Shown: positions 19,382 through 28,517 of the stretch, in pieces
Layout of the letters: every line of letters begins with the position of its first letter
Position numbering within the stretch: position 1 is the first letter of the stretch
NCBI RefSeq assembly: GCF_001509555.1
Contig: NZ_LMAS01000003.1
Span: 63,100 to 127,099, forward strand
Reading direction: 5' to 3'
From: Bacillus sp. FJAT-29937
GTDB lineage: Bacteria; Bacillota; Bacilli; Bacillales; Cytobacillaceae
DNA length: 64,000 nucleotides
The notes under the pieces: generated by a model
Database searches by the model: none
Told to the model about the DNA's origin: nothing
Seen by the model: the letters and a program-made list of their open reading frames with translations, nothing else
Position numbers and translations under genes: made by a program

Positions 19382-19855
19382 ATGAGTAGTCAAGAGAGAA
19401 GCCAATTTGAACATGGTCAAGCGAAATCAGAGGAAAATATTAATACGAAGGATTTTTTAATAGGCGCTCTAATTGGCGGAATGGTTGGTGCGGCTGCCGC
19501 ACTTTTCCTTGCACCTAAATCCGGCAAGGAATTAAGAAATAATATTAATGAACAAGCTGTTGTTTTAAAAGAAAGAACAGGGCAGCTTCGTGAATCAGCT
19601 ATGTCTAAGGGGACGCAATTAGCTGGGACTGCCAAGGAGAAATCAAATGTCCTTGCCCAATCCGTATCCAGACAATCCATTGAATTGGTGAATAAGGTAA
19701 AAAGCATAAAGCCAATAGAAAGCTTGACTGGCGGCGCTGAAGAAAATAAGACAGCGGTTAGCAATAAACAAGGCGCCAATAATGATGAAATACAGAAAAA
19801 ACTAGAAGAAACGAAAAAAGCTTTTGATGAGACGGAGTATAAATATAATCATTAA
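19382..19855 (+). CDS. ytxH: YtxH family general stress protein
   Basis: 157 residues. After a polar start there is a Gly/Ala-rich hydrophobic segment (FLIGALIGGMVGAAAALFLAPKSGKELR), the hallmark of YtxH-like proteins, then an amphipathic helical tail. It starts at ATG 19382, 13 bp after the ytxG stop, behind AGGAGGGA. The second gene of the stress operon. It is probably membrane-associated; its function is unknown. Confidence 0.88.
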   Translation: MSSQERSQFEHGQAKSEENINTKDFLIGALIGGMVGAAAALFLAPKSGKELRNNINEQAVVLKERTGQLRESAMSKGTQLAGTAKEKSNVLAQSVSRQSIELVNKVKSIKPIESLTGGAEENKTAVSNKQGANNDEIQKKLEETKKAFDETEYKYNH

Positions 19856-19870
19856 TATGGGGGAAATGAT

Positions 19871-20200
19871 GTGAAAAGGTTTAATGGAAATGAAGATTTT
19901 GAACAGGTTATGCAAGCTTCAGAGCAAGTGATGGTCTTAAAGCACAGCTCTACATGTCCGATTAGCCAGGCTGCATATGAAGAGTATGAAAGCTTTGCAG
20001 AAGAACATGACAGCCTGCCGATTTATTATCTGGTTGTTCAAGAGGAACGCCCTCTGTCCAATCAAATTGCGGAGAAGGTTAATATTAAACATGAATCACC
20101 TCAGGTGCTGCTGTTTAAAAATGGCGAAGTGATTTGGCATGCTTCTCATTGGAAGATTACTTATGAATCGTTAACGAATGCGGTAAATGAACATAAATAA
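19871..20200 (+). CDS. ytxJ: Bacillithiol system thioredoxin-like protein YtxJ
   Basis: A 109-residue thioredoxin-fold monothiol protein with the active-site stretch HSSTCPIS (single Cys near residue 29) and the cis-proline loop ESPQVLLF. Families named YtxJ are placed in the bacillithiol redox system, where they are proposed to remove bacillithiol from proteins. It starts with GTG behind GGGGGAAATGAT. The last gene of ytxGHJ; the nearest terminator is at 20442-20477. Confidence 0.9.
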   Translation: MKRFNGNEDFEQVMQASEQVMVLKHSSTCPISQAAYEEYESFAEEHDSLPIYYLVVQEERPLSNQIAEKVNIKHESPQVLLFKNGEVIWHASHWKITYESLTNAVNEHK

Positions 20201-20216
20201 GAAATAACCGTTTTGG

Positions 20217-20478
20217 GGCGGACCCTGGTTTCGTTTTTTACAAATAGGCCCATGTTTGGAAAGTATCGGACACGCGTTCCTATATTTGATGAAAAATCGT
20301 CAATTTCTCCTTGTTTTTATCAAATAAAGGATTCTGTGTCCTCAAAACTCTCAATAAGCAAGTTTTTATGCAAATAAAGGATTCTATGTCCTATAAAAAG
20401 TCCACACCACTCAAAGTGTCCGGGTGAAAAACCCAATAGAAATGCACAGAGAATAACTTAGCTCTGTGCATTTTTTGT
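20217..20478 (+). repeat. Copy A of an inverted pair of about 250-bp intergenic repeats
   Basis: This stretch matches the reverse complement of 25376-25630 over almost its whole length, including the terminal hairpin. It holds an imperfect stem (arms 20268-20290 and 20319-20341, GGACAC...ATTTGAT) and a second copy of CAAATAAAGGATTCTRTGTCC at 20371-20391. No open reading frame is present. It fills most of the 385-bp gap between ytxJ and ccpA. Confidence 0.85.
20442..20477 (+). terminator. Terminator closing the ytxGHJ transcript
   Basis: ATGCACAGAG/CTCTGTGCAT with T6 after it. It is also the end of repeat copy A. Confidence 0.85.
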
Positions 20479-20585
20479 TTTTACATTCCATTCTGCTCGT
20501 TTTGACCGAAGCCTTGTTTGATAACTGTGAAAAGGCGCCCCTAGAAGAGCAGACTCCGTTTTTCCTCTTTTTATCGGCTATTTCA

Positions 20586-21584
20586 TTATTTTGTTGAGCT
20601 TCGTTCTTCGATGCGGTGAGGGAGTACGATGATATGATCTGTTACTTCTTCCTTGTTCATATACTTCGTTAAGAGTCTCATTGCAACTGCGCCAATATCA
20701 TAAAGCGGCTGTACGATTGTCGTTAGCTGCGGGCGAACCATTAATGACAATTTCGTGTTATCAGAGCTAATTACTTCAAAATCCTCGGGGACATTGAAAC
20801 CTCGATCCAACGCACCATGAACAAGGCCAAGCGCCATTTCATCTGAAGAAGAGAAAATCGCGGTTGGTTTTGTTTCTGCCTCAAGCAGCTTTTCAAATGC
20901 TTCAATTCCTGAATCATATGTGTAATCACCCTCTGCCACTAAATCCTCCTTAAATGGAAGACCTTTTTCAGCCAAGGCACGTTTGTAGCCTTCAAGCTTT
21001 TTCACACTATTAATAGGATCATGGGTTGGTCCTAGGACAATAGCGACGTCGCTATGGCCTCTATTGATAAAATTAATAATGACATCATAGGTTGCCTGCT
21101 CATAATCAATATTGACGGAAGGAATTCTTTCTGATTCTTCTATTGAACCTGCTAAAACAATTGGGACAGGAGACTTCTCAAATTCCTGTACTAGCTCCTC
21201 GGTTATATTTCCGCCCATAAATACAATTCCATCCACTTGCTTTCCAAGCATTGTATTAATTAAATGGAGTTCCTTATCTAAATTTTGATCGGAGTTGCTT
21301 AAAATAATATTATATTTGTACATTGTGGCGATATCTTCAATCCCCCTCGCCAGCTCAGCAAAAAAGATATTTGAAATATCGGGAATAATTACCCCTACCG
21401 TTGTTGTTTTCTTACTTGCTAGTCCTCGAGCAACAGCGTTTGGCCGATAGCCTAGTCTTTCAATGACCTCTGATACTTTTTTTCTAGTTGCGGGCTTTAC
21501 GTTAGGGTTTCCGTTTACTACACGGGAAACTGTCGCCATAGAAACGTTGGCCTCTCTGGCAACATCATAAATCGTTATATTCAT
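20586..21584 (-). CDS. ccpA: Catabolite control protein A
   Basis: A 332-residue LacI/GalR-family global regulator of carbon catabolite repression. The N-terminal helix-turn-helix and hinge are complete ([22 protein letters not shown], then [16 protein letters not shown]), followed by a periplasmic-binding-protein-like effector core. With HPr-Ser46-P it binds cre sites. TAAGGAGTGATATAG precedes the ATG. It is downstream of aroA on the same strand, but a terminator lies between them, so it is probably transcribed from its own promoter. Confidence 0.97.
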   Translation of the reverse strand: MNITIYDVAREANVSMATVSRVVNGNPNVKPATRKKVSEVIERLGYRPNAVARGLASKKTTTVGVIIPDISNIFFAELARGIEDIATMYKYNIILSNSDQNLDKELHLINTMLGKQVDGIVFMGGNITEELVQEFEKSPVPIVLAGSIEESERIPSVNIDYEQATYDVIINFINRGHSDVAIVLGPTHDPINSVKKLEGYKRALAEKGLPFKEDLVAEGDYTYDSGIEAFEKLLEAETKPTAIFSSSDEMALGLVHGALDRGFNVPEDFEVISSDNTKLSLMVRPQLTTIVQPLYDIGAVAMRLLTKYMNKEEVTDHIIVLPHRIEERSSTK

Positions 21585-21763
21585 CTATATCACTCCTTAA
21601 ATAATTGGCAAAGTTCCTTATTTAATACTAGTTTACAACAAGCAATCCTTACCTAGTCACCACGAGGTTTGTGAGTGGCTACACAATCATTATTTATGTA
21701 ACTAATCATACGACAGACTAAGGAATGCCGCAATGTGAAGAGTATATATTTTACAATCTTTAA

Positions 21764-21798
21764 TAAAAAAAAACCTTCTGACATTTAGCAGAAGGCTT
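21764..21798 (-). terminator. Terminator after aroA
   Basis: On the minus strand, GCCTTCTG/CAGAAGG arms are followed by a run of T (plus-strand A9 at about 21765-21773). Confidence 0.8.
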
Positions 21799-21806
21799 CT
21801 TGGGTA

Positions 21807-22880
21807 TTAAACTCTTACGAAAGCAGAAGATTTTAGTTCTTTCATAAATTCATCAAACTGCTTTAAATCCATTTGCTGAGCGTTATCAGATAAAGCTACT
21901 GCTGGATCTGGGTGAACTTCAGCCATAATTCCGTCAGCTCCAATAGCTAATGCTGCCTTTGCTGTTGGAAGGAGTAAATCACGTCTTCCTGTTGAATGGG
22001 TAACATCAACTAAGACAGGCAAGTGCGTTTCCTGTTTTAAAATCGGAACAGCAGAAATATCAAGAGTATTGCGCGTAGCACGCTCATACGTACGAATTCC
22101 ACGTTCGCATAGAATGATTTGTCCGTTGCCCTGTGCCATAATGTACTCTGCTGCGTTAATGAATTCCTCAATCGTTGCAGAAATTCCACGCTTCAGTAAT
22201 ACTGGCTTATTGACAGCACCTGCAGCTTTTAAAAGCTCGAAATTCTGCATGTTACGTGCACCGATTTGAATAACATCAATATAGTTGACAGCTGTTTCAA
22301 TATCATTAGGACTTACAATTTCACTAATAACAGCTAAATCGAATTCATCGGCAACTCTTTTTAAAATTTTAAGACCTTCCAGTCCAAGTCCTTGGAAATC
22401 ATATGGGGATGTTCTTGGTTTATACGCACCACCGCGAAGCAGCTTAAGCCCCTTAGCCTTTACAGCATCAGCAACTGTTGCCACCTGCTCATACGATTCA
22501 ACTGCACAAGGACCAAATACTAAATGCTGATTTCCATCACCAATCTTTACACCTTTTAAATCAACAATTGTATTCTCAGGCTTTTTCTTTCTTGAAACAA
22601 GAAGTGCTTTACGATGATCATCCTCTTGCAGTTCTAATCCCGCCTTAAAAATCTCCTTGAACACATGTTCAATTGTTGAATTTTCAAAAGGGCCGTCATT
22701 ATGCTCTTTTATTAGATTGAGCATATGGCGCTCACGGACAGGATCATAGCGGTAAACACCTTGTGTTTCTTTCGCCTTTCCAATTTCCTGAACCAACTTT
22801 GCTCTTTCGTTGATTAGTGAAAGAAGCTGTAAGTTTAGTTCATCTACACGATCTCTCAACTGATTAAGTTCATTACTCAT
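21807..22880 (-). CDS. aroA: Bifunctional chorismate mutase / DAHP synthase
   Basis: 357 residues. An N-terminal AroQ-type chorismate mutase helix bundle (about 1-85: [30 protein letters not shown]) is fused to a KDPG-aldolase-type DAHP synthase ([44 protein letters not shown]). It catalyses the first step of the shikimate pathway; the mutase part also gives allosteric control by chorismate and prephenate in Bacillus. AGGGAAGGGACAGGAA precedes the ATG. It is called aroA or aroG in Bacillus. Confidence 0.96.
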   Translation of the reverse strand: MSNELNQLRDRVDELNLQLLSLINERAKLVQEIGKAKETQGVYRYDPVRERHMLNLIKEHNDGPFENSTIEHVFKEIFKAGLELQEDDHRKALLVSRKKKPENTIVDLKGVKIGDGNQHLVFGPCAVESYEQVATVADAVKAKGLKLLRGGAYKPRTSPYDFQGLGLEGLKILKRVADEFDLAVISEIVSPNDIETAVNYIDVIQIGARNMQNFELLKAAGAVNKPVLLKRGISATIEEFINAAEYIMAQGNGQIILCERGIRTYERATRNTLDISAVPILKQETHLPVLVDVTHSTGRRDLLLPTAKAALAIGADGIMAEVHPDPAVALSDNAQQMDLKQFDEFMKELKSSAFVRV

Positions 22881-23110
22881 TTCCTGTCCCTTCCCTTCTC
22901 AAATTTAGTTTTTGAGTCCGATATGAATGAAATGGGATGATTTATTCATCCTCATACGAATGTTCATGCTGAATATCAAAAGAATATTTTCTATTCCGCA
23001 TTGTTTCTGCTCATTCTTCTTTATCGCCTCGTAATTATGTGATACATTTTAATAATTAGAGTTATTATATATGAAATCTTCTGACATGTCACTAATTATT
23101 TCTTTAATAA

Positions 23111-23143
23111 TTAAACGCTTTTCTGTAATAAAGCGTTTTCTTT
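23111..23143 (+). terminator. Hairpin upstream of the FtsA-like gene
   Basis: AAACGCTT/AAGCGTTTT stem followed by CTTT. It lies in the 300-bp gap between divergent aroA and the FtsA-like gene, so it may be a leader structure rather than a gene end. Nothing else clear is seen in this gap. Confidence 0.4.
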
Positions 23144-23180
23144 AATTATTTTTCTTATTAGGCAAAGAAGGTGTGTAAAC

Positions 23181-25364
23181 TTGCTTGAAAAAAAGAAGCT
23201 GTTCGCTTTAGATATAGGCACCCGTTCAGTGAATGGGATTATACTAGATGAAACTGATGGCAAATATCATGTTGTTGATATTCTTGTCAAAGAACATACA
23301 GAACGTGCCATGCTTGATGGACAAATTCATGATGTACTAGCTGTCTCCAAAATCATTACCGAAATTAAGGAAGAACTGGAAATAAAACATGGCCCCTTGA
23401 AAAAGGTTTGTGTTGCTGCCGCCGGCCGTGCCTTAAAGACAGAACGTGCTCAGGTGAGCATTGATATTAACGGCAAGCCATTAATTCAAAAGGAAGATAT
23501 CCTTCATTTAGAATTAAGCGCTGTCCAGCAGGCACAAGCAATGGTAGCAGAGAAATATCAATCAAACAAAACCTACTATTATTGTGTCGGTTATTCGGTT
23601 CTTTATTATCGATTAGATGGAGAAGAAATCGGCAGCTTAATTGACCAGCAGGGGGAAGAAGCCTCTGTTGAAATTATTGCTACCTTCTTGCCTAAGGTTG
23701 TTGTTGAATCCCTTTTGTCGGCTCTTCATCGTGCTGGACTTGAAATGGAGGCTTTAACACTAGAGCCAATTGCGGCCATTAATGTTCTAATCCCCCCGTC
23801 AATGCGCCGGTTAAATGTAGCTTTAGTGGATATTGGGGCGGGAACCTCTGATATTGCGATTACAGATCTTGGAACAATTATTGCATATGGAATGGTTCCA
23901 GTGGCTGGGGATGAGATTACAGAAGCGATCAGTGATCAGCTGCTTTTGGATTTTCCTTTAGCAGAAAAGGCAAAAAGAGAACTGCTTACCAATGACTCGA
24001 TTATGGTTACAGACATACTTGGATTTGAAACCGAAATCCAAAAAGATGAAATCGTTCAAATGATTTCTCCTGCATTAGATAAGCTGGCAACATCAATTTG
24101 TGAAGAAATACTGGGCTTAAACAACGAGCAGCCCCCAAAAGCAGTGATGCTTGTAGGCGGCGGGAGCCAAACACCAGAGCTGCCAAAACGGGTGGCGGAA
24201 AAATTGAATCTTCCCGAAAACAGGGTGGCAATCAGAGGAATTGATGCGATACAATCTTTAACTTTATCGGATCATATTGAAAAAGGGCCTGAACTCGTTA
24301 CGCCAATAGGAATTGCTATAGCTGCCCATAAATCACCTGTTCAATACAAAACCGTTTATGTAAATGACCAGCCTGTTCGATTATTCGAAGTCAAGCAATT
24401 GACTGTTGGCGATTGTCTTCTTGCTGCCGGAATAAAGATGAACAAATTATATGGAAAGCCGGGTTTGGCCATGATTGTGAATCTAAATGGACAAAATATC
24501 ACAATACCTGGCGGACATGGAGAAGCTCCATTAATTTTATGCAATGACAGCCCATGCTCATTAGAAAGTGTCATCCAGAATGGAGATCATCTCATTGTTG
24601 AGAAAGGCAAGAACGGGCATAAGGCAGAGGTGCTCATAAAGGATCTAATTGATGAAATTCCATCGAAACAAATCAAAATAAATGAGCAGCATTATATCGT
24701 TACTGCTTCATTAATTTGTAACGGTGCAACCGCTTCAGCAGAAAAGCTTGTAGAAGACCGTGATACAATCATATGCAAAATTCCTGAAACGGTGGAAGAG
24801 ATGCTCGCTTCGCTTAATTTGCATGAACTGCTTGCAGAAATTAGGCCATTCCGGGTTAATTTGAATGAAAAAGAAACCTTCATTCCTCCTCTTTCCGGAA
24901 AAATATACCGGAACGGAAAGGAAATTAAAACCTATCATAGTTTTGAACATGGAGATCACATTATTATTGAAAAAAAATCGGCAATTACTGTACGAGAATT
25001 TGCCGAGCTCAAACAAATCATGCTTTCACAAAACATCCCAGTCTCCTTTAATGACAAGAAGATTAACCTTAGAAAGCCTGTCTCTACAGTGAAGAGGCAA
25101 GGGGTTACGTTACTGGAGGACGACTTAATCCAGGATGGGGACCATTTAATGGTTGAACAAGGCAGAATCGAGCCATTTATTTTTCAGGATCTGTTCGGCC
25201 ATGTGGATATTGATATACCAACTGAATCTAATGGAAACTTTGTTCTGCTTGTTAATGGGGAACAGGCCACATTTCATAGTACAATTGAACCCGGAGATGA
25301 TTTGAAGATTGTTTGGCCTGTTAAAACAAGTGTTTTGAATAAAAATGTTGAAGAAAACAGCTAA
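23181..25364 (+). CDS. FtsA/PilM-like actin-fold protein with a long repeat-containing C-terminus
   Basis: 727 residues. The N-terminal half (about 1-350) is an FtsA-type ASKHA ATPase: phosphate-1 LDIGTRS (10-16), phosphate-2 VDIGAGTSD (216-224) and adenosine motif LVGGGS (324-329). Residues about 360-727 are not part of FtsA. They contain at least four segments ending in GD(H/D)-(L/I)-x-(I/V), at G468, G591, G653 and G705, which look like repeated beta-grasp units. The start is TTG with GAAGGTG upstream. There is no clear C-terminal membrane-targeting helix. It stands where B. subtilis has motPS. Function unknown; a cytoskeletal or envelope-assembly role is only a guess. Confidence 0.75.
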   Translation: MLEKKKLFALDIGTRSVNGIILDETDGKYHVVDILVKEHTERAMLDGQIHDVLAVSKIITEIKEELEIKHGPLKKVCVAAAGRALKTERAQVSIDINGKPLIQKEDILHLELSAVQQAQAMVAEKYQSNKTYYYCVGYSVLYYRLDGEEIGSLIDQQGEEASVEIIATFLPKVVVESLLSALHRAGLEMEALTLEPIAAINVLIPPSMRRLNVALVDIGAGTSDIAITDLGTIIAYGMVPVAGDEITEAISDQLLLDFPLAEKAKRELLTNDSIMVTDILGFETEIQKDEIVQMISPALDKLATSICEEILGLNNEQPPKAVMLVGGGSQTPELPKRVAEKLNLPENRVAIRGIDAIQSLTLSDHIEKGPELVTPIGIAIAAHKSPVQYKTVYVNDQPVRLFEVKQLTVGDCLLAAGIKMNKLYGKPGLAMIVNLNGQNITIPGGHGEAPLILCNDSPCSLESVIQNGDHLIVEKGKNGHKAEVLIKDLIDEIPSKQIKINEQHYIVTASLICNGATASAEKLVEDRDTIICKIPETVEEMLASLNLHELLAEIRPFRVNLNEKETFIPPLSGKIYRNGKEIKTYHSFEHGDHIIIEKKSAITVREFAELKQIMLSQNIPVSFNDKKINLRKPVSTVKRQGVTLLEDDLIQDGDHLMVEQGRIEPFIFQDLFGHVDIDIPTESNGNFVLLVNGEQATFHSTIEPGDDLKIVWPVKTSVLNKNVEENS

Positions 25365-25375
25365 TGATACTGAAT

Positions 25376-25630
25376 ACAAAAATGCTCAGAGACATGTAAT
25401 ACTCTGAGCATTTTTTATTGGGTTTAGCACCCGTACTTTGATTGTTGCGGACACAGAATCCTTTATTTACATAAAAACTTGGGTATTTGGAGTTTGGAGG
25501 ACACAGAATCCCTTATTTGATAAAAACAAGGAGAAATTGACGGTTTTTCATCAAATAAAGGAACGTGTGTCCGCAAGCTGCCCAAATATGGGGTTGTTTC
25601 ACAGATAACGGAACCAAGGTCCGCCGCCGA
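25376..25630 (-). repeat. Copy B of the inverted pair of intergenic repeats
   Basis: The reverse complement aligns with copy A (20217-20478): the GC-GGACC start, the GGACAC-ATTTGAT hairpin, two CAAATAA-GGATTCTGTGTCC motifs, CGGGTG-AAACCCAAT and the closing GCTCAGAG hairpin. The two copies face each other across ccpA, aroA and the FtsA-like gene. Confidence 0.85.
25381..25418. terminator. Terminator after the FtsA-like gene
   Basis: AATGCTCAGAG (25381-25391) and CTCTGAGCATT (25402-25412) followed by T6. It is the end of repeat copy B. Confidence 0.85.
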
Positions 25631-25661
25631 ATCGAACAATTTATGGTTCCAGTAACCGCAG

Positions 25662-26831
25662 TTAACTTGTCCTTTTGCTTTGGTTTCTTATCGGATATAA
25701 GGCCTTCTCGAGTGTTTGTTTATTTTTTTCTGTAATTTCCTCTTTCCTTGGAATCGGCTTGTACATGTCTGCGGGGTCATCCCAATGTAATGGAAGCGGA
25801 ACGGGTGAAGCACCTTTCCATTTATTCACCCATTCCGATGGCAATGCTCCAGCAGCAATTGGATTATTCATCATTTCCAGCCAAATTAAAGCCCACGCGC
25901 GCGGGACTACCCGCCATATATCGTATCCGCCTCCACCTACTGCAATCCATTTGCCATCACAGTATTCATGGGCTATTTCATGAGCGAGTTTCGGAATTTC
26001 ACGATAAATATTAATGGTGGATGAAAGATGTGTAAGCGGATCTAAATAATGTGAATCAGCACCATTTTGTGTTAAAATTACATCCGGTTTAAAAAACTCA
26101 GCAATTTCTCTTATAGAAGTACGGTATATGTCTAGCCAGGAATCATCCTCAGTAAATGCATCTACAGGTATGTTAAAAGAATACCCATACCCTTTACCTT
26201 GACCCCGTTCATTGACATTTCCTGTTCCCGGAAATAAGTATCGGCCAGTTTCATGGATAGAAAGTGTACATACGTCAGGATCATCATAAAATGACCATTG
26301 CACACCGTCTCCATGATGGGCATCCGTATCTACGTATAGAACCCGGGCTTTATATTTTTCCTGGATGTATTTAATGGCAACCGAGCTATCATTATAAATA
26401 CAAAAGCCTGAAGCTTTTCCCCTAAAGCCATGGTGGAGGCCTCCGCCAAGGTGAAGGGCATGTTTGTAGCGGCCGCTCATGACATGGTCAACAGCTGTTA
26501 AAGTTCCTCCAACTAAGAGCGAGCTTGCTTCATGCATATTCGGGAATACAGGAGTGTCCTCTGTGCCGAGACCGTAATTTTCCCCAATTTCTTGTGAAAG
26601 CTGGCCGCTTCCTGCCAATTTGACAGCGTTCACATAATGGGGGTCATGTATTAGCTCCAGCTCTTCATCTGATGCTCTTCTTGGCGCAACGATCTGATTT
26701 TTCTCAATAGCTTTTAACTGTATAAGTAAATCGAGTGTAAGTTTGATCCTCAATTGATTAAAAGGATGATTCTCACTGAATTTATAGTCCAGTAAGTCAT
26801 CTGAAAAAACAAAAACGGAGTCTTGACTCAT
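25662..26831 (-). CDS. acuC: Acetoin utilization protein AcuC (HDAC-family deacetylase)
   Basis: A 389-residue class I/II histone-deacetylase-like protein. Zinc and catalytic residues are visible in [22 protein letters not shown] and [10 protein letters not shown]. In B. subtilis AcuC deacetylates acetyl-CoA synthetase, reversing AcuA. Its ATG overlaps the acuB stop (ATGA, 26828-26831), so the two are translationally coupled. It is the last gene of acuA-acuB-acuC, divergent from acsA. Confidence 0.95.
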   Translation of the reverse strand: MSQDSVFVFSDDLLDYKFSENHPFNQLRIKLTLDLLIQLKAIEKNQIVAPRRASDEELELIHDPHYVNAVKLAGSGQLSQEIGENYGLGTEDTPVFPNMHEASSLLVGGTLTAVDHVMSGRYKHALHLGGGLHHGFRGKASGFCIYNDSSVAIKYIQEKYKARVLYVDTDAHHGDGVQWSFYDDPDVCTLSIHETGRYLFPGTGNVNERGQGKGYGYSFNIPVDAFTEDDSWLDIYRTSIREIAEFFKPDVILTQNGADSHYLDPLTHLSSTINIYREIPKLAHEIAHEYCDGKWIAVGGGGYDIWRVVPRAWALIWLEMMNNPIAAGALPSEWVNKWKGASPVPLPLHWDDPADMYKPIPRKEEITEKNKQTLEKALYPIRNQSKRTS

Positions 26832-27478
26832 GATGATTGCCCCGGATCATTTGGCCATAACACTTGATGACCAGCATCTTGTAAATCTTTAATGATGGAA
26901 AGCGGGTTCATCATTTGGACTCGTAAAACGATTATTTTATATTTTTCATCCTTCTTATCGGGATACACTAACACACTCTGAATATTTGCTTTTCGGTTTC
27001 GAATGACAGTCGTTATTTCATACAGCATTCCAGCTTTATTTGGTACTTTTACTTCTATTTGCGAGCCTGGCTGATGGGCACCTGTTAATTCAACTAATGT
27101 CCTTAGTAAATCTGTCTCCGTGACAATACCAACAAGCTTATCTTCCTTTAATATTGGAAAACAACCAATGCGGTGCTCGTAAAGAATGGCAGATACTTCC
27201 TCAACGAAATCGAGGGGATGTCCAGTGATAATATCCGTTTTCATGATCATTTTTAAAGGATTTTGCAAAAGCTCTTTATATTTTTCGGTGTCAAAAAGAA
27301 TGGAAGGAGTGGCGTCACGTATGTCTCGATCGGTTACCAATCCAATTAAGCGCTGATTTTCATCAATTATTGGCAGGTGGCGAATTTTCTTCTCATTCAT
27401 TAGTTTAATGGCTTTTGCTATGCTGTCATTTTCAGTTAAAGTGACAACTTCAGTCCGCATAATTTCTTCGACAATCAT
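26828..27478 (-). CDS. acuB: AcuB: tandem CBS domains plus ACT domain
   Basis: About 216 residues starting at ATG 27478 ([11 protein letters not shown]) behind AGGGGATAGAG; the longer open frame upstream contains the ribosome binding site. Two CBS domains (about 1-60 and 80-130; [11 protein letters not shown] and [11 protein letters not shown]) bind adenosine nucleotides, followed by an ACT-like domain ([19 protein letters not shown]). It is needed for acetoin/acetate use in B. subtilis; the exact role is unclear. It overlaps acuC by 4 bp. Confidence 0.93.
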   Translation of the reverse strand: MIVEEIMRTEVVTLTENDSIAKAIKLMNEKKIRHLPIIDENQRLIGLVTDRDIRDATPSILFDTEKYKELLQNPLKMIMKTDIITGHPLDFVEEVSAILYEHRIGCFPILKEDKLVGIVTETDLLRTLVELTGAHQPGSQIEVKVPNKAGMLYEITTVIRNRKANIQSVLVYPDKKDEKYKIIVLRVQMMNPLSIIKDLQDAGHQVLWPNDPGQSS

Positions 27479-27536
27479 TTCTCTATCCCCTTTTTCTATG
27501 TCTAGTTCCGATAAGCAGGCACTCTCCACTTTTCTA

Positions 27537-28169
27537 CTAATACATAAACCGATTCATAAACCGGAGGCGATCAAACTTCTGAACAGAGTCAAGGTCAACC
27601 CTTGTGCCGATCTTTGCCATTAAACAATTAGCCGGATGAGAACTGATTTCTGGATCATCTGTTGCATACCATTCCAGTCCGCCAGCATTCATCATTTTCT
27701 CCATGACCTTCCGATACTCCCATACATTTAAACCGGTGCCTTTTAAATCCCAATGCCAATAATATTCAGTCGTAATAATGATATAATCTTCCATTGCATC
27801 ATCCATCATGGACACCTTTAAAAGGCTTTTGCCCGTGCCGGTACCTCTGAATTCAGGGATTACCTCGATAGCGCCTAGCTCGATTAGATTTTCCATTTTT
27901 CCTTCTGACCATCGTTCGAGCGGATCAGGATATACGTACGTAACATAACCGACAATTGTATCTCTGTATCTGGCAATAATGATTCTTCCTTCTGGCAGCC
28001 CGGCTATTTCGATTAGCGCCTTCTTCTGCTGCTCAGGTGGACGAAAAGCTACTAAGTCCTTATGAAACTCTAAGTCTGCTAATTTTTCAGAAGAGATAGG
28101 CCCTTCAATAATTAAATTTCCTTTCGGAGTTTTTAATTCTTTAGCATTGTATGTTTTTCGATGTTCCAT
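27537..28169 (-). CDS. acuA: Protein acetyltransferase AcuA (GNAT)
   Basis: A GNAT acetyltransferase that acetylates and inactivates AcsA in B. subtilis. The acetyl-CoA site is seen in [15 protein letters not shown] (R/Q-x-x-G-x-G/A type). ATG 28169 follows GGCGGTGAG and gives 210 residues, the same as B. subtilis AcuA; an upstream ATG at 28190 has a poorer site. It is the first gene of the acu operon. Its substrate gene acsA lies divergently 349 bp away. Confidence 0.94.
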   Translation of the reverse strand: MEHRKTYNAKELKTPKGNLIIEGPISSEKLADLEFHKDLVAFRPPEQQKKALIEIAGLPEGRIIIARYRDTIVGYVTYVYPDPLERWSEGKMENLIELGAIEVIPEFRGTGTGKSLLKVSMMDDAMEDYIIITTEYYWHWDLKGTGLNVWEYRKVMEKMMNAGGLEWYATDDPEISSHPANCLMAKIGTRVDLDSVQKFDRLRFMNRFMY

Positions 28170-28387
28170 TTGCTCACCGCCTAATGACATTCATTATTAA
28201 CTCTATTATACATAAAATTGACAGGTTTTAATTGACTTGATTTTATTTTCTATATAATTAGAAAACAGTTTGTGACAATAATTGTTCATGATAAAGAAAG
28301 CTACTAAATATAATAGTATCTTTTACTCATTTTTGTATCCTAATATTCAAATGGCTATGAAATTTTTCTGGATGAATATTTTAAAAA

Positions 28388-28416
28388 TTGAGAAAAGATA
28401 ATACTTATACTATAAT
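28388..28416 (+). promoter_or_regulatory. Sigma-A type promoter of acsA
   Basis: TTGAGA, 17-bp spacer, TATAAT; the start codon is about 100 bp downstream. I found no convincing cre or CodY site in this 327-bp divergent region. A small palindrome CAAAGC-AGAT-GCTTTG lies at about 28456. Confidence 0.65.
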
Positions 28417-28517
28417 AATAACAAACTTAATACAGCACCAGTTCTCTCATGTACAAAGCAGATGCTTTGGGAGTGATTATAGAGACAGCTGCATTGACCA
28501 AAGGGGGATATTGATAG

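Noticed and set aside
19417..19779. 120-residue minus-strand frame over ytxH
   Set aside because: Shadow of ytxH, without a ribosome binding site.
28191..28517. cre or CodY operator between acuA and acsA
   Set aside because: Catabolite control is expected from B. subtilis, but the best candidates had too many mismatches to call.
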